Assembly: GCF_030151085.1 (NCBI RefSeq)
Contig: NZ_JASLER010000018.1
Coordinates: 1-64,000 of the forward strand
DNA length: 64,000 bases
Direction: 5' to 3'
Origin: Bacteroides sp.
GTDB lineage: Bacteria; Bacteroidota; Bacteroidia; Bacteroidales; Bacteroidaceae
A program made the position numbers and the translations under genes. The notes below the pieces were generated by a model. That model ran no database searches and was not told the origin of the DNA. It saw only the letters and a program-made list of their open reading frames with translations. Numbering within the stretch: position 1 is the stretch's first letter; each line of letters starts with the position of its first letter. Below are positions 9,033 to 18,052 of the stretch, piece by piece.

Positions 9033-9043
9033 ATCTTCAGTCA

Positions 9044-9595
9044 TTATCTAGCGAATCCTTTAAATACTCCGGCTTCACTGTAAGGCAATAGCTTTCCCCT
9101 CAACGTAATTCTGTTGGAATGGAAGTTCGGATTGACTTCTACAGATGCTTCGTTACTTCCTTTAAACAACGTAATGCGTACCGAAGCTGAGATACCTACT
9201 CCTGATACATGCATCGAGAAATATACAGTACCTTTCTTATCGGTTTTGATATTCATTCCCGAAGCACGTCCCTCAACAGTGATACCGCCTAGACCATTAG
9301 GTCCGCCACCTCTGTAAGACGCCACCTGTACTACAGCCATACCGTCCGACAAGGACACAAAGTTCGTTGAAGAAGAAACAAAGGCACTTCTGCCACGTTT
9401 AAACTGCAATTGGTCAGCCGCCAACACAAAATCCATATTCTCCAAAGCATATACAGCTTTCACATGATTGATGGAATCCTGAATGGCTTCCAAACGTTTC
9501 TGCTCCTTTCGCCGGGCATCTCTCTCCGCTTTCGTTTGTGCGCTGGCAGCTATAGCCACCAGCAGCACAGTCATTATAACAATAAGTCTGTTCAT
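9044..9595 (-). CDS. DUF4251 family secreted protein
   Basis: Small exported protein of 183 residues from ATG 9595. A GTG two codons upstream (9601) is in frame but less likely. The signal peptide is MNRLIVIMTVLLVAIAASAQ. It is followed by a charged helix (KAERDARRKEQKRLEAIQDS) and a beta-rich domain matching DUF4251: FVLAADQLQFKRGRS, the glycine-rich YRGGGPNGLGGITVEG and the C-terminal ITLRGKLLPYS. Family members occur widely in Bacteroidetes and have no proven function. It is downstream of carB on the same strand but 100 bp away, so it may be transcribed separately. The 3' end faces the helicase gene across an inverted-repeat cluster. Confidence 0.85.
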   Translation of the reverse strand: MNRLIVIMTVLLVAIAASAQTKAERDARRKEQKRLEAIQDSINHVKAVYALENMDFVLAADQLQFKRGRSAFVSSSTNFVSLSDGMAVVQVASYRGGGPNGLGGITVEGRASGMNIKTDKKGTVYFSMHVSGVGISASVRITLFKGSNEASVEVNPNFHSNRITLRGKLLPYSEAGVFKGFAR

Positions 9596-9695
9596 TTTCA
9601 CGCTTTCTTAATTGGTTAATTTTATTCTTGTTCATTTTAGAATGCTTCAATATAACAGACTCAGGCAGAAGATGTTTAGTGAAATTATTATAATG

Positions 9696-12600
9696 TTATT
9701 TATATTCTGACCACGACTTAATAGCCAAATCATCGGGCGTCATCGTACAGAAGGCTTGGATAAAGGCACTCGCTAACCGGGCATTCGTTATCAACGGTAT
9801 ATTCAGGTCAATCGCAGCACGACGAATCTTATAACCGTTGCTCAATTCACCGGTAGTCAGGTTCTTAGGGATATTCACCACCATGTCTATTTCCTTATGG
9901 TGCAACATGTCAAGAGCTTGTGGAATAGACTCGGTTCCATCAGTCCCCACCTCACTAGGCCAAAGCACGCGGGTGCATTCGATACCGGCATCAGAAAGCG
10001 CCTTGTAGGTACCCCCTGTTGCAAATAGCTTATAATCTTTACGTACCAACATACGAGCTGCATCCATCATATCTACTTTCTGTTTCAATGAACCCGTAGA
10101 AAGCAAGATATTCTTCTTCGGAATGCGGTAGCCTACGGATAGCATAGCTTTCAGTACCGCACAGGAAGTATCACTGCCGATACAACCCACTTCACCCGTA
10201 GAAGCCATATCCACACCCAACACCGGGTCAGCCTTTTGCAGACGGTTGAAGGAGAATTGACTCGCCTTGATTCCTACATAATCCAAGTCGAAGAGGTTCT
10301 TATCCGGCTTTTGCACAGGGATGCCAAGCATTACTTTTGTGGCAAGCTCGATAAAGTTTATCTTCAATACTTTGCTGACGAAGGGGAAACTTCTTGATGC
10401 ACGCAAGTTACACTCAATCACCTTGATATCGTTGTCTTTTGCCAGATATTGGATATTGAACGGACCGGAGATATTCAGCTCGCGGGCAATCTCGCGGCTG
10501 ATACGTTTGATACGACGCACAGTTTCCACGTATAGTTTCTGCGGAGGGAATTGGATTGTAGCGTCACCGGAGTGTACACCCGCAAACTCTATGTGTTCAC
10601 TGATAGCGTATGCAATGATTTCACCGTTTTGTGCTACCGCATCCATTTCCACCTCCTTGGCATGTTCGATGAACTGGCTTACAACTACAGGATGCTTCTT
10701 CGATACATTAGCTGCCAGTTCGAGGAAACGTTCCAGTTCTTCCTGATTGGAGCAAACATTCATAGCCGCACCACTCAATACATACGAAGGGCGAACCAAC
10801 ACAGGGAAGCCGACTTTGGCAACGAATGCATTGATATCTTTGAGTGAAGTAAGAGCACTCCATTCGGGTTGATCTACTCCGATACGGTCGAGCATAGCGG
10901 AGAACTTATCCCGGTCTTCGGCATTGTCAATACTCTTGGCACTTGTTCCCAGGATGGGCATGTTCTGTGCATCGAGGCGCAAAGCAAGATTATTCGGAAT
11001 CTGACCTCCGGTTGATACAATTACGCCATGAGGATTCTCCAGTTCGAGGATATCCATGACACGCTCGAAGGTAAGTTCATCAAAGTAAAGACGGTCGCAC
11101 ATGTCATAATCGGTAGATACGGTTTCAGGGTTATAGTTTATCATAACACTACGATACCCCTCCTTGCGAATAGTATTCAAAGCTTGTACTCCACACCAGT
11201 CGAATTCTACAGAAGACCCGATACGGTATGCACCGGAACCGAGAACAACGATACTCTTCCTATCTCCCAGGTACTTCACGTCATTGGCAACGCCGTTATA
11301 GGTAAGATACAGGTAATTGGTTTGAGCGGGATATTCGGCGGCAAGCGTATCTATTTGCTTGACTACAGGCAGCATGCCTATGCTTTTGCGATGATTGCGA
11401 ACATAGAGTATTCCATCTTCCATATCGCCTTCAAAACCGATGGCACGGGCTATCTGAAAGTCGGAGAACCCTTGGCATTTGGCTTTACGAAGAAGTTCGA
11501 TAGGTATCTTAGCAATTTGTTTGTGGTTCTTGCTCCATTGTTTCAGTTCTTTGCTGGTGTGCATAATGTTCATCAGCTTTTCAAGGAACCATTTATCGAT
11601 TTTGGTCAGCTCGTGTACCTGATCTACGGTATAACCGGCACGGAAAGCTTTAGAGATTACAAAGATACGCTTATCAGTAGGTTCGCGCAGGGCTTTGTCG
11701 ATGTCGGCAATAACAAGTTCCTTATTTTCTACAAAGCCGTGCATGCCCTGACCTATCATGCGAAGTCCTTTTTGGATGGCTTCTTCAAAAGTACGACCGA
11801 TAGCCATTACCTCTCCTACAGACTTCATGGAAGAACCGAGCTCTTTGTCTACCCCATGGAATTTGCCTAAATCCCAACGAGGAATTTTGCAGACTACATA
11901 GTCCAGTGCAGGTTCAAAGAAAGCGCTTGTAGTCTTGGTTACTGAGTTTTTCAAATCGAACAAGCCATAGCCCAAGCCTAGTTTTGCAGCAACAAATGCA
12001 AGTGGATAACCTGTTGCTTTAGAAGCTAATGCAGATGATCGGCTCAAGCGGGCATTTACTTCGATAACCCGGTAGTCTTCGCTCTCGGGGTCGTAAGCAT
12101 ACTGCACGTTACATTCACCTACAATACCGATGTGGCGAATAATACGGATGGCAAGTTCACGCAATTTATGATAATCGCGGTTACTCAAAGTTTGTGAAGG
12201 AGCAATAACGATGGACTCACCCGTATGGATGCCCAGCGGGTCGAAGTTCTCCATGTTACAAACGGTGATGCAGTTGTCGAAACGGTCGCGAACCACCTCG
12301 TATTCTACTTCCTTCCAACCTCGCAAGGACTTTTCCACCAATACTTGCGGAGAGAAAGCAAAGGCTTTTTCTACCAGCACGTTCAGTTCTTCTTCATTGT
12401 CGCAGAAGCCGGAACCCAGTCCGCCCAAAGCGTATGCGGCACGTACAATAACGGGATACCCCAGATGGGCAGCGGCACGACGTGCGTCCTCTACATTCTC
12501 TACGGCTTCACTTTGGATAGTCTTTACATCAATCTCATTCAGTTTATGGACGAATATCTCACGGTCTTCGGTGTCGATAATGGCCTGTACGGGAGTACCC

Positions 12601-12944
12601 AGAACTTTTACATTGTATTTTTCGAAGATACCTTCTTTGTAAAGTGCCACACCGCAGTTCAAAGCAGTCTGTCCACCAAAGGCGAGCATAATGCCGTCAG
12701 GTTGTTCCTTCTGGATTACCTTCTCTACAAAATAAGGGGTTACGGGCAGGAAGTATATCTGATCGGCCACTCCTTCCGAAGTCTGAACCGTAGCGATATT
12801 CGGATTGATAAGAATGGTTTGGATACCTTCCTCCTTCAATGCTTTCAGTGCCTGGCTACCTGAGTAATCAAACTCTCCTGCTTCACCGATCTTCAGTGCA
12901 CCTGAACCTAGCAGCAGGACTTTCTTTATATTGTCTTCTTTCAT
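9696..12944 (-). CDS. carB: Carbamoyl-phosphate synthase large subunit
   Basis: Makes carbamoyl phosphate from bicarbonate, ammonia channelled from CarA and two ATP, for pyrimidine and arginine synthesis. It has 1082 residues, the standard length. Two homologous synthetase halves are visible, starting KKVLLLGSGALKIGEAGEFD and SIVVLGSGAYRIGSSVEFDW, each with an ATP-grasp fold (VEVNARLSRSSALASKATGY and VIECNLRASRSFPFVSKV). The last ~130 residues are the MGS-like allosteric domain (YKLFATGGTYKALSDAG). It lies 23 bp downstream of carA in the glmS-purF-carA-carB operon. Confidence 0.97.
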   Translation of the reverse strand: MKEDNIKKVLLLGSGALKIGEAGEFDYSGSQALKALKEEGIQTILINPNIATVQTSEGVADQIYFLPVTPYFVEKVIQKEQPDGIMLAFGGQTALNCGVALYKEGIFEKYNVKVLGTPVQAIIDTEDREIFVHKLNEIDVKTIQSEAVENVEDARRAAAHLGYPVIVRAAYALGGLGSGFCDNEEELNVLVEKAFAFSPQVLVEKSLRGWKEVEYEVVRDRFDNCITVCNMENFDPLGIHTGESIVIAPSQTLSNRDYHKLRELAIRIIRHIGIVGECNVQYAYDPESEDYRVIEVNARLSRSSALASKATGYPLAFVAAKLGLGYGLFDLKNSVTKTTSAFFEPALDYVVCKIPRWDLGKFHGVDKELGSSMKSVGEVMAIGRTFEEAIQKGLRMIGQGMHGFVENKELVIADIDKALREPTDKRIFVISKAFRAGYTVDQVHELTKIDKWFLEKLMNIMHTSKELKQWSKNHKQIAKIPIELLRKAKCQGFSDFQIARAIGFEGDMEDGILYVRNHRKSIGMLPVVKQIDTLAAEYPAQTNYLYLTYNGVANDVKYLGDRKSIVVLGSGAYRIGSSVEFDWCGVQALNTIRKEGYRSVMINYNPETVSTDYDMCDRLYFDELTFERVMDILELENPHGVIVSTGGQIPNNLALRLDAQNMPILGTSAKSIDNAEDRDKFSAMLDRIGVDQPEWSALTSLKDINAFVAKVGFPVLVRPSYVLSGAAMNVCSNQEELERFLELAANVSKKHPVVVSQFIEHAKEVEMDAVAQNGEIIAYAISEHIEFAGVHSGDATIQFPPQKLYVETVRRIKRISREIARELNISGPFNIQYLAKDNDIKVIECNLRASRSFPFVSKVLKINFIELATKVMLGIPVQKPDKNLFDLDYVGIKASQFSFNRLQKADPVLGVDMASTGEVGCIGSDTSCAVLKAMLSVGYRIPKKNILLSTGSLKQKVDMMDAARMLVRKDYKLFATGGTYKALSDAGIECTRVLWPSEVGTDGTESIPQALDMLHHKEIDMVVNIPKNLTTGELSNGYKIRRAAIDLNIPLITNARLASAFIQAFCTMTPDDLAIKSWSEYK

Positions 12945-12967
12945 CTGTTGTACTTTTAAATAGTTGA

Positions 12968-14044
12968 TTACAGCAATTTCACGAACTCATCAAATAGAAA
13001 TTCCGTATCTGTAGGTCCACTGGCAGCTTCCGGATGGAATTGTGCCGAGAACCAAGGATTGCGTTTATGCTTGATACCTTCATTCGATCCATCGTTCATA
13101 TTGATGAACAGCGGTTCCCAATCTGCGGTCAGCGTATTGTTATCTACCGCATAACCATGATTCTGAGAGGTAATGAAACAACGTTCCGTACCTACCATAC
13201 GTACCGGTTGGTTATGACTACGATGTCCGTATTTCAACTTATAAATCTTCGCCCCACCAGCTTTTGAAAGCAATTGATTGCCCATACAGATACCGAAGAT
13301 AGGCAATTTGTCATTCGTCATTACCTTACGGATATTCTGTACTGCTACATCGCATGTGTCCGGGTCACCGGGACCGTTGGAGATGAAAAGACCATCAAAC
13401 TCCAATCCACTATAATCATAATTCCAAGGTACACGAATCACTTCCACATCCCGTTTCAGCAGGCAGCGAATGATGTTGGTCTTTACACCGCAATCCACAA
13501 GTACTACTTTCTTTTTCCCTTCACCTTCATTGTAACGGATTACTTCTTTACAACTCACCTTATCCACATAATTCACACCCTCGTATATTGCTTCGGGAAT
13601 ATTGTCCGGTTCATCGTCAAAGATAATCTTACCCATCATTACACCATGTTCGCGCAACACTTTGGTCAATTCGCGTGTATCAATACCCGTAATACCCGGT
13701 ACTTGTTCACGTTTCAACCAGTCGCTGAGACTCTCAGTAGCATTCCAATGGCTATAGTTCCCGGAATAATCACTTACGATAATCGCTTCTGCATGGATTT
13801 TTTCGCTCTCCATAAAAGTAGCCAAACCATTCGGTTCGATTGTGAAAGGAGGCACGCCATAATTGCCTACCAACGGGTAAGTCAGCGTCATTAACTGTCC
13901 GGCATACGAAGGGTCTGTCAAGCTCTCGGGATAACCCGTCATGGCTGTGTTGAAGACCACTTCCCCCGCTACCGGTTTCTCGTAACCAAACGACTTACCG
14001 TGAAAGCGGCTCCCGTCGTCGAGGAGTAATGTTACATTTCTCAT
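12968..14044 (-). CDS. carA: Carbamoyl-phosphate synthase small (glutaminase) subunit
   Basis: Hydrolyses glutamine and passes ammonia to CarB. It has 358 residues: an N-terminal CPSase small domain (LLDDGSRFHGKSFG) followed by a class I glutamine amidotransferase domain. The nucleophile is Cys253 in GICMGNQLL, and His337/Glu339 lie in QFHPEA. The order carA then carB with a 23-bp gap is normal. The gap to the upstream PurF-like gene is 43 bp and contains AT-rich, roughly 7-nt periodic sequence. Confidence 0.97.
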   Translation of the reverse strand: MRNVTLLLDDGSRFHGKSFGYEKPVAGEVVFNTAMTGYPESLTDPSYAGQLMTLTYPLVGNYGVPPFTIEPNGLATFMESEKIHAEAIIVSDYSGNYSHWNATESLSDWLKREQVPGITGIDTRELTKVLREHGVMMGKIIFDDEPDNIPEAIYEGVNYVDKVSCKEVIRYNEGEGKKKVVLVDCGVKTNIIRCLLKRDVEVIRVPWNYDYSGLEFDGLFISNGPGDPDTCDVAVQNIRKVMTNDKLPIFGICMGNQLLSKAGGAKIYKLKYGHRSHNQPVRMVGTERCFITSQNHGYAVDNNTLTADWEPLFINMNDGSNEGIKHKRNPWFSAQFHPEAASGPTDTEFLFDEFVKLL

Positions 14045-14059
14045 AATAAAAAAAGCAGT

Positions 14060-14094
14060 AAAACTAGTAATGAATTATTAGTTATAACTAAAAT
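14060..14094. repeat. AT-rich heptad-like spacer between purF-like gene and carA
   Basis: Plus-strand units AAAACTA, GTAATGA, ATTATTA, GTTATAA, CTAAAAT keep a loose 7-nt phase. The array supplies the TAG stop of the PurF-like gene (14088-14090). It contains GTTATAACTAA, also found after trpB and trpE. The periodicity is weaker than at the other junctions. Confidence 0.4.
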
Positions 14095-15971
14095 TGATAT
14101 CCTTGTTCTATAAAATCAATAAATGCTTTGTTCAATAACTTCACGCCACCCGGAGTGGGGTAATTGCCACTGAAATACCAGTCACCCTGATGTTTGGGGC
14201 AAGCTTCGCGTAAGCCCTCTAGAGGTTGATATACGATTTGTACCTTTGCCTTCGTTCCCTTGGGAGTAAGTAGTTCGACCATTTTGGCAGAAATTTCTTC
14301 AGCAGTAAAGGGAGCATATATGTCCTTTACATAATTCACCATTTCTTCTTTGGGCAATCTGACTTGTTCTTTGGATTTACGATAGGCAGCAGCAATTACA
14401 TCCCGCATATCACGATCTTTCAGCAGTTCGATGGCGGCTTTGAAAGCGATGAATTCACTCATCTTTGACATGTCGATGCCGTAATAATCGGGATAACGTA
14501 CCTGTGGAGAGGAACTTACAATAACTATTTTCTTCGGATTGAGACGGTCGAGGATGCCAATAATACTTTGTTTCAAGGTGGTACCACGCACAATGCTATC
14601 GTCGATGATGACGAGGTTATCCACACCCGGCATAAGGCTCCCATACGTGATGTCGTACACGTGGGCGGCAAGGTCGTTACGGCTATGGTCTTCGGCAATG
14701 AAAGTACGCAACTTGATATCTTTGATGGCTACTTTCTCGCTCCTGATCCTACGGGAGAGAATACGTTCCAGCTCCTCATGATTGGGATTATGACCTAAAG
14801 CAGCGATCTGCTGTATCTTCTCCTGATTGAGATAATCGTCCAAGCCTTGGAGCATTCCATAGAAGGCGACTTCGGCTGTATTGGGGATGAATGAAAACAC
14901 GGTATGATCAATATCATTATCAATGGCTTTCAAGATGTTAGGCACTAACTTCTCACCTAATTGTTTACGTTCTTTGTAGATGTCCACATCACTGCCACGA
15001 CTGAAGTAAATACGCTCGAAAGAACAAGGTTTCACTTCACGGGGCTTATTGATTTGTACGGTTCGAAGTTTTCCTGCCTTATTGATAAGCATCGCTTGTC
15101 CGGGCTGTAACTCCTTGATAGATTCGGCAGGGATGTTAAAGGCGGTTTGGATAACAGGACGTTCACTGGCAAGTACCGCCACTTCATCATCCTGATACCA
15201 GAAGGCAGGACGTATGCCCCACGGATCACGTACGGCAAAAGTCTCTCCGCTACCGGTCAGTCCGCACATTACATAACCTCCGTCCCACTCTTTGCTGGAG
15301 GTACGTAGCATGTTGGCTAGGTCAATATGATCTTCGATGTAATGCGTAATATCCATTCCGGTGAGTCCTTCGGCCTCAGCCAGATTGAATACCCGCTCTA
15401 CTTCACGATCGAGGCGATGGCCCAGTTGTTCCAACATGATATAAGTATCGGCATACTTCCGGGGATGTTGTCCGATGGCAGTGATACGTGCGAAGATTTC
15501 ATCTACATTCGTCATGTTGAAGTTACCACAGAGGGCAAGGTTCTTGGCACGCCAGTTATTCCGGCGGAGGAACGGATGCACGTATGAGATGCCGGACTTG
15601 CCGGTGGTGGAATAACGAAGATGCCCCATATAGACCTCTCCTGCAAAAGGCAATACTCGTTTGGCATATGCTGCGTCGTGCAATTGCTCCTTCGTCAAGT
15701 CCTTGTAGTTGCTTTGTATCGCACCGAATATCTCGGTGATAGCTTCCGAACCGAGCGCACGTTCACGGAACATATATTCTTCACCCGGATTGGCTTCCAG
15801 CTTTACGCAAGCCAGCCCGGCACCTTCTTGTCCACGATTATGCTGCTTTTCCATCAGTAGATAGAGCTTGTTCAGCCCATACATCCAAGTACCGTACTTT
15901 TCTTCATAGTACTCCAGTGGTTTCAACAGGCGTATCATCGCAACGCCACATTCATGCTTTAATTGTTCCAT
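14088..15971 (-). CDS. Amidophosphoribosyltransferase-like protein, long form
   Basis: PurF-family class II glutamine amidotransferase joined to a type I phosphoribosyltransferase domain. A seven-residue propeptide (MEQLKHE) precedes the presumed catalytic Cys8 (CGVAMIRLL), followed by the Ntn domain with NRGQEGAGL and GHLRYSTTGKSG. The PRPP-binding loop is VIIDDSIVRGTT near residues 454-465. At 627 residues it is well over 100 longer than common PurF enzymes (about 470-510). Extra sequence lies between the two domains and in the C-terminal ~120 residues. Canonical activity would be 5-phosphoribosylamine formation in purine synthesis. A second, normal-length PurF may exist elsewhere in the genome, so I leave the symbol empty. 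It sits 7 bp after glmS in the operon. Confidence 0.82.
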   Translation of the reverse strand: MEQLKHECGVAMIRLLKPLEYYEEKYGTWMYGLNKLYLLMEKQHNRGQEGAGLACVKLEANPGEEYMFRERALGSEAITEIFGAIQSNYKDLTKEQLHDAAYAKRVLPFAGEVYMGHLRYSTTGKSGISYVHPFLRRNNWRAKNLALCGNFNMTNVDEIFARITAIGQHPRKYADTYIMLEQLGHRLDREVERVFNLAEAEGLTGMDITHYIEDHIDLANMLRTSSKEWDGGYVMCGLTGSGETFAVRDPWGIRPAFWYQDDEVAVLASERPVIQTAFNIPAESIKELQPGQAMLINKAGKLRTVQINKPREVKPCSFERIYFSRGSDVDIYKERKQLGEKLVPNILKAIDNDIDHTVFSFIPNTAEVAFYGMLQGLDDYLNQEKIQQIAALGHNPNHEELERILSRRIRSEKVAIKDIKLRTFIAEDHSRNDLAAHVYDITYGSLMPGVDNLVIIDDSIVRGTTLKQSIIGILDRLNPKKIVIVSSSPQVRYPDYYGIDMSKMSEFIAFKAAIELLKDRDMRDVIAAAYRKSKEQVRLPKEEMVNYVKDIYAPFTAEEISAKMVELLTPKGTKAKVQIVYQPLEGLREACPKHQGDWYFSGNYPTPGGVKLLNKAFIDFIEQGYQF

Positions 15972-15978
15972 CTATTTA

Positions 15979-17823
15979 TTATTCTACAGTTACCGATTTC
16001 GCAAGGTTTCTTGGCTGATCTACATCCATACCTTTGCATACTGCAATATGATAGGCAAGCAATTGCAAAGGTACCGTAGTTATTAACGGATCCAGGCATT
16101 CTATTGTTTCCGGCAACTCGATACAAGTATCAGCTATTTTACTGATAATCGTATCACCCTTCGTAACAATAGCGATTACTTTACCCTTGCGTGCTTTGAT
16201 TTCCTGTATATTGCTCAGTACTTTTTCATATAGTCCGTTCTGCGTAGCGATGACTACCACCGGCATTTCAGCATCCACTAGCGCAATAGGTCCGTGCTTC
16301 ATTTCGGCAGCTGGATAGCCTTCGGCATGGATATAGGAAATTTCTTTCAGCTTCAACGCACCCTCTAAAGCTACGGGGTAAGAATATCCGCGTCCCAGGT
16401 AGATGAAGTTATGAGCGTATGTGAATATCTTTGATAATTCGGCAATGCGGTTGTTCAATGTCAGCACTTCTTTCATTTTGTCGGGAATACGTCCCAACTC
16501 CTTGACAATTGCGAAATACCGCTCTTCATCAATTGTATTCTTTCCCCTGGCAAGGGTGAGTGCCAACATAGTAAGCACTGTAACCTGCCCCGTGAAAGCT
16601 TTGGTAGATGCTACGCCTATTTCGGGTCCTACATGGATATAAGAGCCTGTATGCGTGGCACGTGGTATGCTGGAACCAATCGCATTACATATACCATAAA
16701 TAAATGCTCCTTTACTCTTGGCAAGTTCCACGGCAGCAAGCGTATCGGCAGTTTCGCCACTTTGCGAGATGGCAATCACCACGTCGTTGCTGTCAATCAC
16801 CGGATCACGGTAACGGAATTCCGATGCATATTCTACTTCTACCGGAATACGGCAGAAACTTTCAATCAGATGCTTGCCGATAAGTGCCGCATGCCAGGAC
16901 GTGCCGCATGCAACAATCACAAAACGCTTGGCAGCCAGCAAGCGCTCTTTATAATCAATCACTGCGGAAAGTACCACATTCGTACCCTCCACGTTGATGC
17001 GTCCACGCATGCAATCGTGTATGCAATCCGGTTGTTCGAAGATTTCTTTCAGCATGAAGTGAGGATAACCACCTTTCTCCAGCTGACCGAGATTGAGCGA
17101 TACTGTCTTCACTTCATGCGGACACTCTACATTCTTCAAATTCACCACTTTCAGCTGTTCACCCCGATGAATCACAGCTATTTCTTCATCTTCCAGATAC
17201 ACCACCTTATCGGTATATTCCACAATCGGCGTTGCATCCGAAGCCAGAAAGAATTCATCTTCACCAATACCCACTACCAGCGGACTACTCTTGCGCGCTG
17301 CTATTATCTCGTCGGGATTATCCCGGTCGAGTACTGCAATAGCATACGCACCGATCACTTCCTGCAAAGCCAGCTGTACAGCAGTCAACAAATCGATATG
17401 ATTCGTCACCTGAATGTATTCTATCAGTTGAATCAGTACCTCTGTATCAGTACTACTTTTAAATGTATAGCCTTTAGCTTGAAGTTTTTCTTTAAGAACG
17501 GCGTAGTTTTCGATGATGCCGTTATGGATGAGAGCGAGTCTTTCGGAAGAGGAATAATGAGGATGGGCATTTGCTGAACAAGGTTCTCCGTGAGTGGCCC
17601 AGCGGGTATGTGCAATACCTATGTTACCGGAAATATCTTTTTGAGTAACGAAAGTTTCCAGTTCCGAAACCTTGCCTTTCGCCTTATACACGTTCAGCTG
17701 CCGCTTGCCACTGATTAATGCTACCCCTGCACTATCATATCCACGGTACTCTAACCGCTTCAGACCTTTGATAAGGATGGGGTAGGCTTTTCTTTGACCA
17801 ATATAGCCTACGATTCCACACAT
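15979..17823 (-). CDS. glmS: Glutamine--fructose-6-phosphate aminotransferase (isomerizing)
   Basis: Makes glucosamine-6-phosphate for peptidoglycan and LPS from fructose-6-phosphate and glutamine. It has 614 residues from ATG 17823, which places the catalytic cysteine at position 2 (MCGIVGYIGQ). An upstream in-frame ATG at 17859 would bury Cys2 and overlap the -7 promoter element, so it is rejected. The class II GATase domain (about 1-230) is followed by two SIS domains (ACGTSWHAALIGKHLIE, AISQSGETADTLAAVELAK) and the C-terminal ITTVPLQLLAYHIA...NLAKSVTVE. It is first in the glmS-purF-carA-carB operon. No glmS ribozyme-like leader is evident; the 5' leader is only about 20 nt. Confidence 0.97.
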   Translation of the reverse strand: MCGIVGYIGQRKAYPILIKGLKRLEYRGYDSAGVALISGKRQLNVYKAKGKVSELETFVTQKDISGNIGIAHTRWATHGEPCSANAHPHYSSSERLALIHNGIIENYAVLKEKLQAKGYTFKSSTDTEVLIQLIEYIQVTNHIDLLTAVQLALQEVIGAYAIAVLDRDNPDEIIAARKSSPLVVGIGEDEFFLASDATPIVEYTDKVVYLEDEEIAVIHRGEQLKVVNLKNVECPHEVKTVSLNLGQLEKGGYPHFMLKEIFEQPDCIHDCMRGRINVEGTNVVLSAVIDYKERLLAAKRFVIVACGTSWHAALIGKHLIESFCRIPVEVEYASEFRYRDPVIDSNDVVIAISQSGETADTLAAVELAKSKGAFIYGICNAIGSSIPRATHTGSYIHVGPEIGVASTKAFTGQVTVLTMLALTLARGKNTIDEERYFAIVKELGRIPDKMKEVLTLNNRIAELSKIFTYAHNFIYLGRGYSYPVALEGALKLKEISYIHAEGYPAAEMKHGPIALVDAEMPVVVIATQNGLYEKVLSNIQEIKARKGKVIAIVTKGDTIISKIADTCIELPETIECLDPLITTVPLQLLAYHIAVCKGMDVDQPRNLAKSVTVE

Positions 17824-17848
17824 AATGTCTCTATTTTTATTTCGGCTG

Positions 17849-17856
17849 CAAATATA
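17849..17856 (-). promoter_or_regulatory. -7 promoter element for glmS operon
   Basis: TATATTTG on the minus strand matches TAnnTTTG, 26 bp upstream of the glmS ATG (17823). It sets a leader of about 20 nt. Confidence 0.6.
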
Positions 17857-18006
17857 CAAATTTATACGACATAAAGATACGTCTTACGTTTTTATTTTGA
17901 CAAAAATATATTAAAATTTCATTTTTGCAGCAAAAAGACATTGTTACTACAAATATAACAGACAGATAAATAGAAATATACGGAATTGAAAGTTTTAAAG
18001 GCTAAT

Positions 18007-18038
18007 TGTCGGATAGTCTTATCATCACCTATCCGGCA
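18007..18038 (-). terminator. Hairpin downstream of LruC gene
   Basis: A 10-bp stem with one G-T pair (18007-18016 with 18029-18038, core CGGATAG/CTATCCG) and a 12-nt loop. It lies just after the stop of the LruC-domain gene on the minus strand. No long T-run follows directly, so terminator strength is uncertain. Confidence 0.4.
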
Positions 18039-18052
18039 TAAAACCCCATATA

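Noticed and set aside
11028..11870. 280-codon open frame opposite carB
   Set aside because: carB is full length on the other strand; the antisense product has no domain, signal peptide or promoter.
16633..17577. 314-codon open frame opposite glmS
   Set aside because: glmS is intact on the minus strand with both SIS domains; the antisense frame is a shadow.
17824..18000. Possible glmS ribozyme or riboswitch upstream of glmS
   Set aside because: The -7 element at 17849-17856 leaves only about 20 nt of leader, too short for such an RNA, and no conserved core was seen.
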